Part shown: piece after piece, positions 12,155 through 25,222 of the stretch
How positions within the stretch are numbered: position 1 is the first letter of the stretch
Layout of the letters: every line of letters starts with the position of its first letter
Assembly (NCBI GenBank): GCA_020081605.1
Contig: JAHREC010000018.1
Span: 5,394,001 to 5,458,000 of the forward strand
Length of the DNA stretch: 64,000 nucleotides
Source: Albifimbria verrucaria
Taxonomy: Eukaryota > Ascomycota > Sordariomycetes > Hypocreales > Stachybotryaceae
Direction: 5' to 3'
Made by a program: the position numbers and the translations under genes
Notes under the pieces: generated by a model
The model's input: the letters and a program-made list of their open reading frames with translations, nothing else
What the model was told of the DNA's origin: nothing
The model's database searches: none

Positions 12155-15100
12155 TTACTCCTCGTCTTCGTCGCTGCCGTCCGAGAAGTACTCGAACTCG
12201 CCGGGGTGGGTGCTTCCTCGTCACCCTCGCCATCCTCGTCCACGGCAGTAAGCACGCCGGCCGCGGCTGCGGCGCCAGAGCCAGAGACATTGCCTACAGG
12301 CGTCTGGGGGTCGACCAGGCCAAACGGCGAGCGGCCTTGGCTACGCAGAAGCTGTTCCATGACTGGAACCGCAGGGCGGCTAGGGTCGACAAGGCCCTCG
12401 AGCACATTACGGCCACTGCGGCCGCCTGAGCGACCACCAGCTCCGCGAATAGATTGGCCAGCGACTGGCGCACGCTCTGTCGTCACCTTCTTAAGCTTCT
12501 CCTCAAGGAGTGTCTTCTCCTCGTCAGGCTGAGTGTCGTCCAATAACATTGGTCCACCGGTGGGCTGCAACGCAAGTTAGCAAGTACCATACAATAGCTG
12601 TTGTGAATTAACGTACCTTCTTAACAGGCTTGTATCGACCAGCGGGGAAGCTGATGTACTTCAGCTGGTTTGGTAGCACACGGCTCATGTTCTCAATCTC
12701 GTAGCCGACTTTCTCCTTCTCTGGCTTCTTTTTAGCGTCGGCTGGGGCAGATGATTCCTTGTCGTCTCCTCCTTCTTCTCCTCCTTGGGCTCCTCCTTTC
12801 GCTCCTCGTCGACTTCCATCTTGTCGCTACTCTTAGTCGGGGCGGAATCGATGTCCATGCTCTCTCGTCGCTGGGCGCGCTCCTTCTTTTGCGCTCTTCG
12901 CTTGGCCTGGGCAGTTGTGGACAGAATTGCCGTGGCAATGAGCGCAGGGCCTTCCTCTGCCTTGACCTCCTGCTCTGGAGGGTAGTCAAAGAGACTTTGA
13001 CGGGTCGCGCAGTGGAACTTGAAGTCGGGCGTCTGCAGATCGTGATCCAGGCCAATAATGGAGGTCGGGGAGAAGCTGAGAGACAGGAAGTGGGTGAAGG
13101 GAACCAGTACCAGTACTGTGTGAAGACCGCCATACCGACAATGCCCGCCATGTTGAGGTTACCGGTCTGGGTCTGGAGACCAATGGTGCAGTTGCGTCCT
13201 CCGGCGTCGATAATTCCGAGCGCAAGAGCAGCACCGAACTTGGTCATGGCATCCTCATGTCGGTCACCGACAACCTTCTTCAAGGTCTTGCGAATGGATG
13301 CGACCTTGGGGTTCATGACCTCATTCTGCTGCACCATAATCATGGCGAGCGAGATAAGGGCTCCTTGTCGGACAAAGTCAGTAGGGTCCTTCATCATAGG
13401 CTCAAGGAGATCAATAGCCTCATCGAGGCCAGTTCCTGCGCACGAGATACCCAGGGCCATGGCCGAGCCATAGCGGACGTGGGGTTGTAAGACTCGGAAA
13501 GCAATTCAACCATGCGAGGCACGCTGCCTGGCTTGCGGAAAAGGATGAAGCCCAAGCTCATGACAGCAATTCGGCGGACATCGTCGTTGACATCGCTGAC
13601 CGCGGTGTGGAGGAGCTTCCTGATAGCCTTGTTGCTGCCAGTTCCGCAGTAAGCAAGAGCAACAGTCATAATACCACCGTATCGGAGGGTAGGGTCGGGG
13701 TCGTTAAGGAGACCTTCGATGAGGACATCTGCGCCTTCCTGGCGACCATACATGATTAGCGCCATGCCGATAGCAACACCACGAACAATCTTCTCGTGGG
13801 TAGTCTCGTGAGCATAGGTGATCATGACCTCGAGGGCCTTGACATTGCCGGTACCCAGCATGATAAGACCCATAGCAAGGCCTACAGCCTCACCGTTGAG
13901 AGCAGAGTCTTGGAACAAAATGTTCTTGAGCTTCTCGAAAACTTCGCTGTCTCCCGTCGCCATGCCAGCAATACCAAGACCAAGGGCACCACCATGCTGA
14001 ACAACTTCTTCTTCGGCCTGGCTGAACTGCGTCTTGAGATACTCAAGGGCGCCAGCACCACGGTTAGCGTGGATAAGACCGTAGGCGTACAGAGCTCCTC
14101 CTTGGCTAAAGATGGAGCCGCTGCTCAGACCTCCGTTCTTCGGCAGGTAGGGCTCCAAAAGCTTGCGGGACTGGGAAAGGTTACCCCGGTGAATGACACC
14201 CAGAGCAGCCGTGGCTGTGAATTTGGACCAGTTCACAGCCTTGCCCAGCCACTCCAAGTTGTCACGGAAGAATTTGTCGTTGGTCGTACCCTGGTTCATG
14301 AATGCATTGCAGAATGTAACGGCAGTGTGGAAGATGGAGTTGCGGCCCTCCAAGCTGTCACGAACCTTGTTCAAGATGCTGAGGTCGGTATGGTTGTTTC
14401 GGTAGAGGAACTCGAGGTTGAGGCGGATCGTTTTGGATCCGTCCAGAATGGAACGAATGTTGCGATAGACCTTGGCGACATCCTCGGGCAGCTCATCCTC
14501 TGGGGCTGCTTGCTGGTTCTGCAGGAGGGATTCGCTCTCCTCGGTCTTCTCTTCGCCCTCAGCGGCCTCCTCCTTCTTTGGTGGCTCGCCTGAAGGAAGA
14601 GAAGAGAGGACCTTGCCGAGGAACTCCTGAGTACCGTTGTCATAAAGGTCGAAGGCGATCTGGTAGGCGTTGATTATCGAGGTTCGGTCACCCTTGCTGA
14701 CCAAAGCACGGAGCATGCGCGAAGCCTCCTCGTCCGAGTTGAGGTAGACGACACATTTCGCAATGGCGAAATAGTCAGGGTTGGGGATCTCGTTGAGGAG
14801 GTCAAGAATCAGGCGCAGTATCTCGGTTCGGAAACTTCGCTCCTGCACGATGTCCATGCAGATGCCCAGGATATAGTCCATCAACTCCTCAGCCGGGCCT
14901 GCCTGTCCATCCTGAGACTTGCTCTTTGAGCGCCTCTCATCGTCACTGGCACGCTTGATAACTTGACGCAGGACATCGAGGTTCTTGGCCTCGACGGCAA
15001 TACCAACGACCTGCTTGTAACGAAGTTGCTCCAGGCAGCTGTCAAAGAGGCGCTCGATGACGCGCTGCAGAGCTACCTCGGTGGCTTGGTCGGGCAGTTG

Positions 15101-15729
15101 GGCGATGGAGCCTGATCGTCCGACCTTGGTCACGGGCTGAAAGGTTGCGTCAAGAATGGTGTTGTCGATGGAATCTCGCGAGAGGAGAGACTTGGGAGGG
15201 AGGGTAGTCTGGGAGAAGGGCGTGGTCGGGGACATGACAGCGCCATCGGACGAGCTGAAGGTGGTGGAAAGCTCAGGCAGATCGGTGATGGTTGAAGCCT
15301 TGGGAGCGGTGTGCTTGGCAGCGGTCACGGCGATGTACTGGTCGACGCACTTGGAGATGATGGTCTCCTCGAACTCTCCGGGCGAATCAAGCTTGAACAG
15401 GTCGCCGGCGGCGAGCGCAAAAACCATGCTGTCATTGTAAGCCTGGAGATGGTAGTAGACCTTGGCCAGGACGAGGGCAGCGAGCTGTCGCTCGGGGAAA
15501 GACTCGTCTTCGTAGAGGGCTTCGCTGTTGGGGTTCCACAGTCAGTTGTCTGGGCAAGGTTTGGGACAGGGCATGCGCTGAAGTCATACATTTGGCTCAG
15601 AGCTCCGGCCACCTCGGTCCAGACAGTGTCGATGTCATCGTTGAGAGTCTGGAGGGCGAAGACCTTGAGCTCAGGCTCCTCATCGGCGAGGAAGGCCAGG
15701 ACGCCCGTCGCCGAGACCAAGCCAGGCAT
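12155..15729 (-). CDS. RPN2: 26S proteasome regulatory subunit Rpn2
   Basis: Largest non-ATPase subunit of the 19S base, about 1153 residues; it holds the ATPase ring and docks ubiquitin receptors such as Rpn13. The N-terminus ([20 protein letters not shown]) and helical rod are followed by repeated PC motifs ([60 protein letters not shown]). An acidic/basic loop follows, and the C-terminus ends in the characteristic [14 protein letters not shown], which binds Rpn13 in other species. Introns: 15589-15525 and 12616-12565. Four one-base losses (G run 13481-13484, 13099-13101, about 12745-12765, G run 12203-12206) break the frame; restoring them closes the length. An essential single-copy gene with four breaks argues for sequence error. 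Confidence 0.95.
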
Positions 15730-17438
15730 GGTAGGGTGTCGTCGACGAGGGATCTGAGGGGGCGACGAATTCGGGAGGCGAAGGCGCTCTCCTGTGGCCT
15801 GTAGTGTCTGTCGACTGGTGAAGATATGGATTGGATCAGTCCAAGTCCAGAGCTCCAGAAGGATGCGAAGACTAGGTGGCGGGTAGGGCGATGATGTTGT
15901 GTTGTACAGAGAGGGAAAAGAGGATGGTTGTGTTGCGAATCGAGAGCGTGGACCAGAGCCAGAATAGGCACGAGATGATCCACGTCAGGCACAGCTCTGC
16001 CTTGTGAGCGTCCGCTTGCGCACGGGCCAATCACCGAGCTTCCATGATGAAAGTTGCGTTGGAAGCTTGAGGCTTACCTAAGCCGCCAGCTTGGAGCAAT
16101 TCCACTACAGCAGCATGATCACGTGATTCAAGCGATGTGGTACCTCCCTTGCTCCCCAAGTCCCTACCAAGCCTTGCAAGCCTACCTCCTACCTTGGTGC
16201 TAACACAGGTGGTGTGTGTGGTGTGCTGTTGCGTTGCCGCTTTCGCTATGGTTCCGGCAGTTGGCGTGACTAACTCAGCTGGATGACTAACCAAGCCAAA
16301 AGCCACCCAATTTATGCCCATTTGATGATGGAGGAGCTACATGCTGTACAAAGAGTAGTGTAGTAGGCCATCAGTTTCACAGCTAGGCATACAGCTAGCG
16401 GCTTCGTGTTGCTTTGTCGCACACACGCTCTAAAGTGCGGGGAGGCTTGAATACAAGATCTTGTGTGAATCTGAGGCTACTACCTATGCTACGCTGCACA
16501 GTACTATATGTATATTGTACTTGTGGAATAAAATAATGATTGCTGGACGAGAGCAAAGCTCCAACAAAGAACCGGCGACTTGGCTTCATTGGCAAGTCAG
16601 GTTAGTAGGGAAGGTACCTAATCAAGAGCAAGACAGGTACCAGCTCACCACAGCGCCCAACAGGTGTGCGCCCAAGTACAGGCACCTGCGATGAGGTGCT
16701 CCAGCAAGGTACCTCTCTCACAAGAAGCATACAGTCTGCTGCTACCACCGTCTGGTCTTCCGGTTATCTTTTTATTTGTTTTTATTTTTTCTCTCTCTCT
16801 TCGACGTGAAACTTTGCAAATAATATACAGGCCTGTGTTGGCATATCAACACAGGTCATGTCCAGTTTTCTTCTTCAGCTCGTGTGCTTGTCTCTGGCAT
16901 TGCAAACCATGTTGTCCCTGCCTGCTTGACCAAGGCTTGGGGAAAAGCGGGCTAAAAAGCATGTACATCAGCAAATTTGTTCCCAGCCATGCTCCCTCTG
17001 CCAAAATCCTTGGGACCCATTATCGCCAGCACATCTTCCTGCGAAAGCGAAGCACGCCCCTGTGCGATTCCTCTTCAGCCGCCGGCGTCCACCCGCTCCG
17101 CCATCTTCGCCTGCAATAGGGAGCACCTCGTGCATTGTTGGTCGTCCGTGCCGTCGTTGCCCTGCGCTGACGACCCGCGACACCTCGCCTCGCCTGGGAC
17201 CAACGTGATAATGTCCGTTTGCGACTCAACCGCACCCGCACCCAACGCGCCCCTGACGATTGTCTAGAGTCGCGACCCTGATCAGAGTCGCGTAGAATTA
17301 CCCCCGACCATATTTGATGAATCATCGCCATCGACACCTACCCTCGCAGCCGACCACCTGGCCCGCCGTCGCGCGCCGCCCAACGTCGTCCGCAGCAGCC
17401 TAGTCCAGTCCAGTGCGAGCTCCAACGCAAACGCAACC
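15730..17438. other. Bidirectional promoter region between RPN2 and CET1
   Basis: About 1.7 kb separating two divergent housekeeping genes. It includes a T-rich stretch ending in CT repeats (about 16765-16802). Short open frames are present, but none has family similarity or codon bias that I can support. Confidence 0.5.
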
Positions 17439-20006
17439 ATGGACCTGCGATCCGTCCTCAACACCTCCGACAATGGCGAGCGCGGCGCTGCCAAGGCCCT
17501 CCCACGCCTCAGCAGCAGCATCAGCCAAGGCCCTCCCAAAGTCCTGCTGCCGGGCAGTACGCCTATCGCGATTACGGCCACGCCAGCACTCCTCAGCAGC
17601 CCCATGGGCCCCAGGATTACCCACAGCATCACGCCTCGCCCCATCAGCAGCACGTTGCGAACTCATACCCGCCGCAGTCGCCGTACCAGACCCCGAGGCC
17701 TCCTCCGGGCCCTTCACCCGGTCCCTATCCCGGCCGCTCTGCGCGCCCTCTCCAGACTCAGAACTCGTTTCACGATATCCGATCCCCTACCGCCGGCTCT
17801 ATGTCGGCTCCGTCCCCTTATCGACAAACCCCGACCCCATCCACGGCTCCAGCCGGAGCCCCAGGAGGCTATCCATTTCCTGTCCAAACCCAGGAAATGA
17901 CAAGTCCTGTTCAACGCCATCAATATCCCCCAACCAATATCAGCAACAACAGAGGAGCGAGAGCTACGCACAAGGTGTGCAACCACACGCTGGTTCTGCG
18001 CCTTACGTGCAACAACATCAACCAGTCCCACAAACACCGCCCATAGCCACGCACGGTTCGCATCCATACCCTCAGCGTTCGCAATCGGTTCATTCAACTC
18101 CCACTCCGACATCTGCTCAAAGCCAGCACCAGTTCAGGCCACCCCAGCTTCAAGCAAGCCCCATTGCTGCCGCTCGCCCTCCCCCAACGAATATAATAAT
18201 CGTCAGCAATCACAACCTCCCACTCCCTTGGTGGTCCTCTCCAGCTGCCTGCCTCCAGACAATCCACGGCGTCTGGCAGCTTCCCACACCCGCCAAGCCC
18301 ACATCAGCAACGAGCCCCTCTGCTGCTAGTGCCCACACCGTACAAACCCCAACAACCGCTCATCCACCATCGCATCCTCAACGAATGTCAAGTTCGCACA
18401 GCCTCTACGGATCGCCTGCCCCGGAAGCTCACTCCCATAGAGCCTCCTCGAGTCACGAACGAGAGCATAGCATGTCTGTTAGCCCCAAGACAAGGGTTCC
18501 TTCTCTTCCCAGCAATCCAGATCGTCCCGGGACATCATCCGGTTACGACAACAGATCTGCGTCGGTGGTCCAACACATAATGACAGACTCAGACCGCGTC
18601 ATGACGCCAGTAAAACGAAAGCTAGACGATCGTGACCTAAGCCCCAGCGAATTGGAGCGAAAGGAACCGAGACCACCACCTGGCGAGCTCAACGGCACGG
18701 ACTCTAAACAAATTGACAAGTCTGTCTCTCCAGCAGTGCCACGAAAAAGACGCATCGTCCGAAAAGAGCCACCTATATGGGCACGCAGCGCTCATATTTT
18801 AGGCAACAAGTTGCCCAGTCACCCTAATTTTGTTCTGCAAAAGAGAGTTCACCAACCCGTAGTCAATGGCAAGAAAGACAGCATTGGCCAAAGCCGCCAC
18901 CCATCGCCCGAGGCCTCACGTGCTCAGCCAGCTGCACAGAGTCAAGCACCTCCGCCGCCTGAGACAGGTCCACAAAGCATTCTCGGTCCTTGGGAAGCCA
19001 GCATCACAGGTGTCAAACCATACGAAGAGCTTTCCAAAACCGTCGCCGACTTCTTATTTATTAATGTCATCAACAACCCAGACCTTCAGGAGATTACGAG
19101 TCGCGGCATACAGTTTGAAATCGAAGCAAAGCTCGGCACTCTCATCGACAAGGATACAAACATGCGGACAGAAAGGTTACTCGAAACAGAATCTGTTCTG
19201 CGCGACAATGGACGAACTGCTTTTCGAAGTAGTATGACTGAGGTAAGCTAATTTCAAATCAAAACACATAATAACTGTACGCTGACGCAGCTTTATAGGC
19301 ACATCATAAAGCATTCAATGATTTCCTGAATGCAATCGTCATTCAAACAGACCCTCGGAGCCCCGAGGGAGGAAATCGGGTGCAGTTACACTATACACAC
19401 CGACGTGAGATTGACCGGTTCTTTGAACTTCCTGCCGAGTTGCAGGGCCGTATCCCCGGCTGTGTGCGCTCTCGTCTGGGCGCTCGCAGCAGAAATGTGA
19501 AGGTCAGGGTTACTTACGACCAAAAACTCGCAAAGTGCTCGCAAAGATTATCAAAGCTCGAGTGGCAGATATCGACATACACATGCCCTCGTGTCCGATG
19601 GATTGCCGGTTGAGCATCAATCTTGAAATGGACTGGGATGGGCCTGTCGAAGAACTCGAACAGCTCACGCCTAATCCACAAGAGAGGCATTCAGATCGAA
19701 ACAAGGACCGCCTCAGCTACAGGCAAGGTCATTATCAAGTCGATTTGACACAGGTCACGCAGACTATCACAGGGCCCGGCGTAAGTACTTTCAGAAACCA
19801 AAAATACTCATTCCACAGCTAACCGAGTATAGAACTATCAGCGATTAGAAAAAGACCACGAGCTTGAAATTGAACTTGCTTCGGGAATCTTGTTAGACCA
19901 AGGCACAAAAGCCATGTCTGGCGGGCCGCATCGTTATCAAGAGCTCGTTGAAGGACTCGTGGACAATGTGCGTGTCTTGGCTCGCAAGGCCAGGGACTTT
20001 GCGTAG
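17439..20006 (+). CDS. CET1: mRNA-capping enzyme subunit beta: RNA 5'-triphosphatase
   Basis: Removes the gamma phosphate from nascent mRNA in the first capping step; nuclear, about 821 residues. The first 540 residues are a Pro/Gln/Ser/His-rich disordered region beginning MDLRSVLNTSDNGERG. The C-terminal catalytic domain is of the metal-dependent tunnel type: FEIEAKLGTL carries the first Glu-X-Glu metal motif and HELEIELASG the last one, with an Arg/Lys-rich strand region (RSRNVKVRVTYDQKLAK) between. Introns: 19243-19298 and 19781-19832. Six one-base losses are needed to join the frames (17497-17499, 17927-17931, 18181-18185, about 18240, about 18305, about 19535); five lie in the low-complexity N-terminus. 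N-terminal residue assignments are therefore less certain than the catalytic half. Confidence 0.9.
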
Positions 20007-21471
20007 ATACCAAGCTTTAATAGTTCCAGCAGCAGGGTTTCATTTCTTTTGATCGCGTTAGACGGATATGTACCAATTACCAAGCGGGATGATGGTCAAT
20101 TATGGGCGGCGCAGACTTCTTCCAGGTCTCTTTTTGTCGGGTTGCAGATTTCAAAGTCCAACTGTATTTATTAAGACCGAGACTGTCATCGGTTTAGGGA
20201 CGAAGGGAGGGAAGGATGCAAAATTCTCAAGCCTGGGTTTTCGGAGGAAGCGAGGCGCAGAGCAGAGTACATTCGACGGGTGCCTTGCGCGCGAATATCG
20301 CACATGCTATACTGTAATAAAGCTGTTCTAGCATGACTACCCACTTGTCTCGTTTCGAATTGCCTAGATGCTCTGCTGAAGGACCAGGGCTGCTTCATGG
20401 CTTCACATGGGCTTGGCATACAGGGCCAAGTATTTGTGTATAACTGGGAGGTTGTCCCTTGGGGTGTTTCTACGAGGTTTTGTAATGTTTCCAAAACCTC
20501 AGCATGTATTAAACTTAATAACTAAACTATATGCTACGTCGAGTGGTTGTGGCAGCTTCATTCGTTACACATCAGCAACGAAGGCAAGCAATATTTGACT
20601 CAGAAGCACATAAAAGTTCCTTCGGATACCCATATACCTGTGAATGCAATATTAGGCCATGCACTTGCTCAAGTATACAAGCTTGTTGTTACCTCTGGTG
20701 TAAGAGAGTCTATGTTCAGTCTGATTTGTAACAACACAAACAACGGAGTCATGATCACGGTTTTGAAGACCGAAACCAATGTGAGGGTATTACGTTTACT
20801 GTGACCTTCTGGGTGCGGCACAAATATGAATGACACCACTGAGCCACATATTCTGCCCTTAAAAACAGTTTAATATGCCAAGAGGCTAATTATGAGACAC
20901 GATCACTTTGAGTGCCTGTGGCATTGGGTAAAGACTTCGCGTGAGATTGTTTATCTTAGTATAGGGTAGGTCGATTTACCACGATCATCGAGATGCTTGC
21001 ACTCACGCTCATATTTGGCACCTAATATGCTACTGTGCACATAAAAAGCAGAATTATGGTCTCATGATAACTTTCATGGGTGCCCTGTATGCTGTATAGA
21101 TGATCTTGTGTATATTCGAGTAAATGGTGAAGATTGGCGATAATAGCCAAGTCAGCCAAGGGTCCTGCTACCAAATTATTATGAATGACCGTCAAGTTCT
21201 CATGAAGACTGGCTATTGCAAGCGTGTATGACCAGAGAGCATACTAGGAGCAATTGGACTTTAATATTCACTTATAAAACAGGATGCTATAACCACACGC
21301 TGAACTCGCTCTCACATAAACGTGGGATCACTTCTGGTCTCAACTCAGGGCTTACAGGCTAATCATTACTGTATTGAAGTTGAAAGTCTTTGGTATCGCT
21401 AACAAACAAATAATACGCCATTCTCCAGCTCATATGTAATAGTAATTTGTACCATATCCGTCATCCCTCCG
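20007..21471. other. Convergent intergenic region
   Basis: About 1.5 kb of AT-rich sequence downstream of CET1 (plus) and the permease (minus). No supported gene, RNA or mobile element. It likely holds the two 3' untranslated regions. Confidence 0.5.
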
Positions 21472-23716
21472 TTACCTTTGCGCCATAAAGTCACGATCAT
21501 ACTGCTGGTAAACAGTCGGTCCGTCGAACCTCTGCTCCTCTCCGAACTGTTGCTGTTGTTGCTGCGCTTGGTAGAAGCCATCGAAGTCTGTTCCCTTGAG
21601 CATTGCCCCAGAGCTCATTGTCTGCTCTTCTACCGCAAACGATGCACGGTCAGCCCTCCTTGCTCGAAGGGTTTCCCTGCCTACCCAGCTCAGGTACACC
21701 GTCTCGTGGACGAGCACGAGTCCACCATCGTTATTATCCTTTCCGCCTTTTTCGGCTTTTGAGGAGCCGGAGCCTGCACTTTCAAACTCAGGCTTCTTCT
21801 CGACAACAAATACTTTGTGGTGCTTGCGATCGATCCTCCATGCTACGGCAACGAAGCCCAGGAACCAGGCAATGCCTGCACCGATAACTGCCCAACAGAT
21901 TGTTGGCGCAAGCCAGTACTCGTACGGAGATTGCAGGTCACCGTGCGGTTTGATCCAAGTTGTGACAACAGGGAAAAGATTTCCAATCATGTAAAATAGG
22001 GCACATGATACACTGACGATGGGATTAAAGCGGTGGCCTGTCATTTGGTCCCAAGCCTGCCGCACTTTGGGCTGATCCTTGTGGTCGCTGCCTGCACTTG
22101 TTGTAGGAGACGCGCCCCGTAATCTTAGGATGAGTATACCTAGTGCCAAGAAAGTGCCGCTGACTGCATTGATCAAATATGAGCTCAAGCTGGTGAGTAG
22201 CGTGTATGCCGTGTCAGGGTCCAGACTCCATGTTGCCATGATCAGGACTAAACAGGACAGCAGGTGAAGAAGTAATGCTCCTACAGGGGTCTTCTCGCTG
22301 TGCTCTTCTGGCGAGAACCATTTGAAACGCAGAAGCGACGAGAAATAGCCCTTGTGGTGAAACCAACGGAGTAACCGGCCCAGGGAAAGGTCCTTGTTCT
22401 GTGCAAAGAACTTGGCGAAAGGGATGATACCCTCTTTGGCGATCTCTTGCTTGACACGTGCGGCTGTGTATGTCATGACAATGATATTACCCAAGCTAGA
22501 TATGGCTAGAAGGCCATTGAAGATGCGCTTGCCAGTGTCGCTGTTCGCTGTCTTTCCTAGAGATAGCTCAAAGAATTGCTGAGCTACGCCTCCGGGACCG
22601 CGTAGTTGCAACTCTTTTGGAACGACGACCATCTGTAAGTACATTAGTATAACTATGCGCTATAATAGAAGGCCAGTCTCATCTTACATATGCCAAGTTC
22701 ACCGCCATGTATAGTACGATGATGATGCCAACTCCCGACATCATGGCAATTGGATATTTACGTCGCGGCCGGCCAACCTCTCCCATAACATAGTTGACTT
22801 GCTCATAGCCCGAAAAGCTAAATATAATAGCAAGGAAGGCATGTGCATAACCATTGGCATCTCCAGAAGCGTCATTGAAGGATTCTGATGCTTTGGTGTT
22901 GTCAGTAAACACATTCTTGGTTTCCGGCAGACCTCCAGCTGCAACAACAATTGCCACGACTAAGATGAAAAGCAGAATCATCATCTTGACCATGGCCAAG
23001 ACATTGTTGAGCCAAATACCGCCTCTGCGGGAAAAGGCGTGGATGAGGCATGTAACCGCGGCGGTAGCAAAAGCGATGCCTCGAACCATGCCGGTACTCG
23101 GGTCGTCAACGTTGGCAGCGCGAAGCACTCTGATGCTGAAGGATATGCAGTTGCCCGCCATGTTGCCCAAAGAAATGAAGGCAATAGAGAACAAGCAAGT
23201 AGCGAGGAGGACAGAATCCTTTCTCGGCTTGCGGTAAACATATTGCAAGTAATTGAGGTCGCCGCCGCTTCGTGGAACGCTCTGCTCGACACCTTGGATT
23301 GAGTATCGTGGGATATTGAGGCCGTATTCCATATACACATGGGTGCCTGAGATGCAGTACAACGAACCCAAAAGCCACATAAGCAGTGATGCTCCCGTGG
23401 AATGAGTTCCTTGCATGACACGTTGAGGCGAGTTGAAGATGCCAGTGCCTAAGACGCGTTAGCTGGGCATTCTTGGTTGTAAGCTGCATTTGGGAGCATG
23501 CAAGTATGAGAGCTGGCACTTACCGACGGTGCGGTTGAGAATAAGACATATGCAATCAAACAACCCAAGCTTGAATCTCTCCCGAGGGGCAAACGTTACT
23601 ATCTGGGTCGGGTTGTCATTCTCGGCGTAGATATCCTGTTGATCACTATCAATTGAGGCATTGTCGGCCTCGGGTTCGCGACGGAAGCCGCGCACTGAAG
23701 CTGGGAAGTCGTCCAT
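21472..23716 (-). CDS. MUP1: High-affinity methionine / amino-acid permease, MUP1-like (APC superfamily)
   Basis: Plasma-membrane amino-acid uptake carrier of 704 residues. The soluble N-terminus runs to about residue 50, followed by twelve predicted membrane segments. The first contains the substrate-site motif RTVGTGIFNSP. IIFSFSGYEQVNYVMGEVGRPRRKYP is the sixth-segment region typical of the LAT/MUP1 group. The C-terminal tail is hydrophilic, with a Gln-rich stretch (YQAQQQQQQFGEEQ). Introns 23523-23449 (interrupting the codon in TVG|TG) and 22687-22633 have good splice sites. This gene has no frame break. MUP1 assignment rests on overall pattern; other YAT/LAT members are possible. Confidence 0.88.
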
Positions 23717-25222
23717 GGCAGCGTAGAGAATTGTTTGAAGAAGGCGAGAAGCCCAGCTTTCCTGGGACGACTCAAAAAAGTGGCTGCCTCATGGGCATTT
23801 GGTGTTAATGAAGCGAGCTTTAGGTGGGAGGGGGTCACGGCCGACCCTGATCATCCGACAAGCATCTTCAGCCCACGCAACAAGCCCGCCTGTCTGCCTT
23901 GACAAGCCTCTAAACTGGCTGGTTTTGTAAAAGGTGGCTGCCCGGCTATCTTGGCCCGGCTGTAGCCTCACTCTGTCGGGGGTGGGCTATGTCGCAGCAG
24001 CCTCATATCCCCTCTCTTTGCAGGCTCCACGATGTAAGGGGCACGCAGATGACAGGACGGTCAGAGTCACACGCACCCTCCATCACGGATGAACAGCCTC
24101 CAACTCTATCTGTACCGGTCACGGAAACGGCAAGGGAGCAGGTTCGGATGGAAGTCTCCACAGCTTCTAGCTTGCCAAGGCGATAAGACAAGGCAAGGAT
24201 CTGGAGCTTGGATCACATAGGAATGACATCTTGGTATTTGGTTGATGAGCATGATTGAATAACTGGAAAAAACCTCTTGCTCGCGTGGGTGCGGGAATCT
24301 AATCCAGCAGTTCTTTCTTGGTTGATAGAGCAAAGACATCATGTTCACCAGCTCGGGTAAACTCATCTCAAGACATGCCTGTCTTGCCATCCTACCTCCT
24401 GGCCTATCCTAGAGACAGTGTCTCAGCCCAATCTGGTTGACCTTATTCCTGGCTGGATCTGCATAGCCCCGCGGGGAAGCCCATCTGCTCCATCCTTCGC
24501 TTCCCACCACCCCAGACTTGCGCCAAGACGAGCTGAGGAGGGTGGAGACACTTGAACGAGACAAGCGATACATGCCAGCAAGAGCATAGCCTCAACACAG
24601 GCAGAAGCAAAGGGTCCCTCAGACCCTTGACCGATGACGATGAATGCCGTTGCCCGACTGTGCTTGCTCTAGACTCGCGTCGGGGTGCTCGGGAGGGGTG
24701 CTGCATGTGCTTGCTGTCCATCATGAGTGCTATTTTCCGTTATACCGACAAGAGGAGAGACAGGACCTGGAGGACACGAGGCTCCCCTAATCAAAGCACC
24801 CACACAACTTCTGCCCTCCTTATCTTTGGCAGCTCCTCAGAAATTGACAAACGCAGCTGCGCCAGCCTCGTCATGTTCTTGACCAAGTCCTAAGTCCTGT
24901 CCATTTTGTGTACGCGCGATGTCGGCTTCTGTCACGCGTGTCCCCTGGTGAACATTCCTCCTCTTTGCCTCCGTTCTTACGCACACACACGCACCCCATT
25001 GCATACGTGTGCCCACCACCTAAGCTACAGCTCCGAGGCATGCCATGACTGCGATAGGCTGGCCAGCGAGCTGTGTATAACCCCAGCGAACCGTCGCATC
25101 TGTCAGAACCTTCTTCCTCACTCCTTCTTTGTGTTCCCTCATACATCTCAAGTTATTTGCGCAAGCTGCATGAGGTCCTGATCCTCCACAGATTTCCCCA
25201 TTTTGGTTGCGACACTCTCCTC
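23717..25222. other. Divergent intergenic region (permease / unknown protein)
   Basis: About 1.5 kb that must contain the promoters of two outward-facing genes. GC content is moderate. I see no clear TATA box for either gene and no coding frame worth calling. Confidence 0.5.

Noticed and set aside
13796..14593. Plus-strand 265-codon frame inside RPN2
   Set aside because: Antisense shadow of a strongly conserved proteasome gene.
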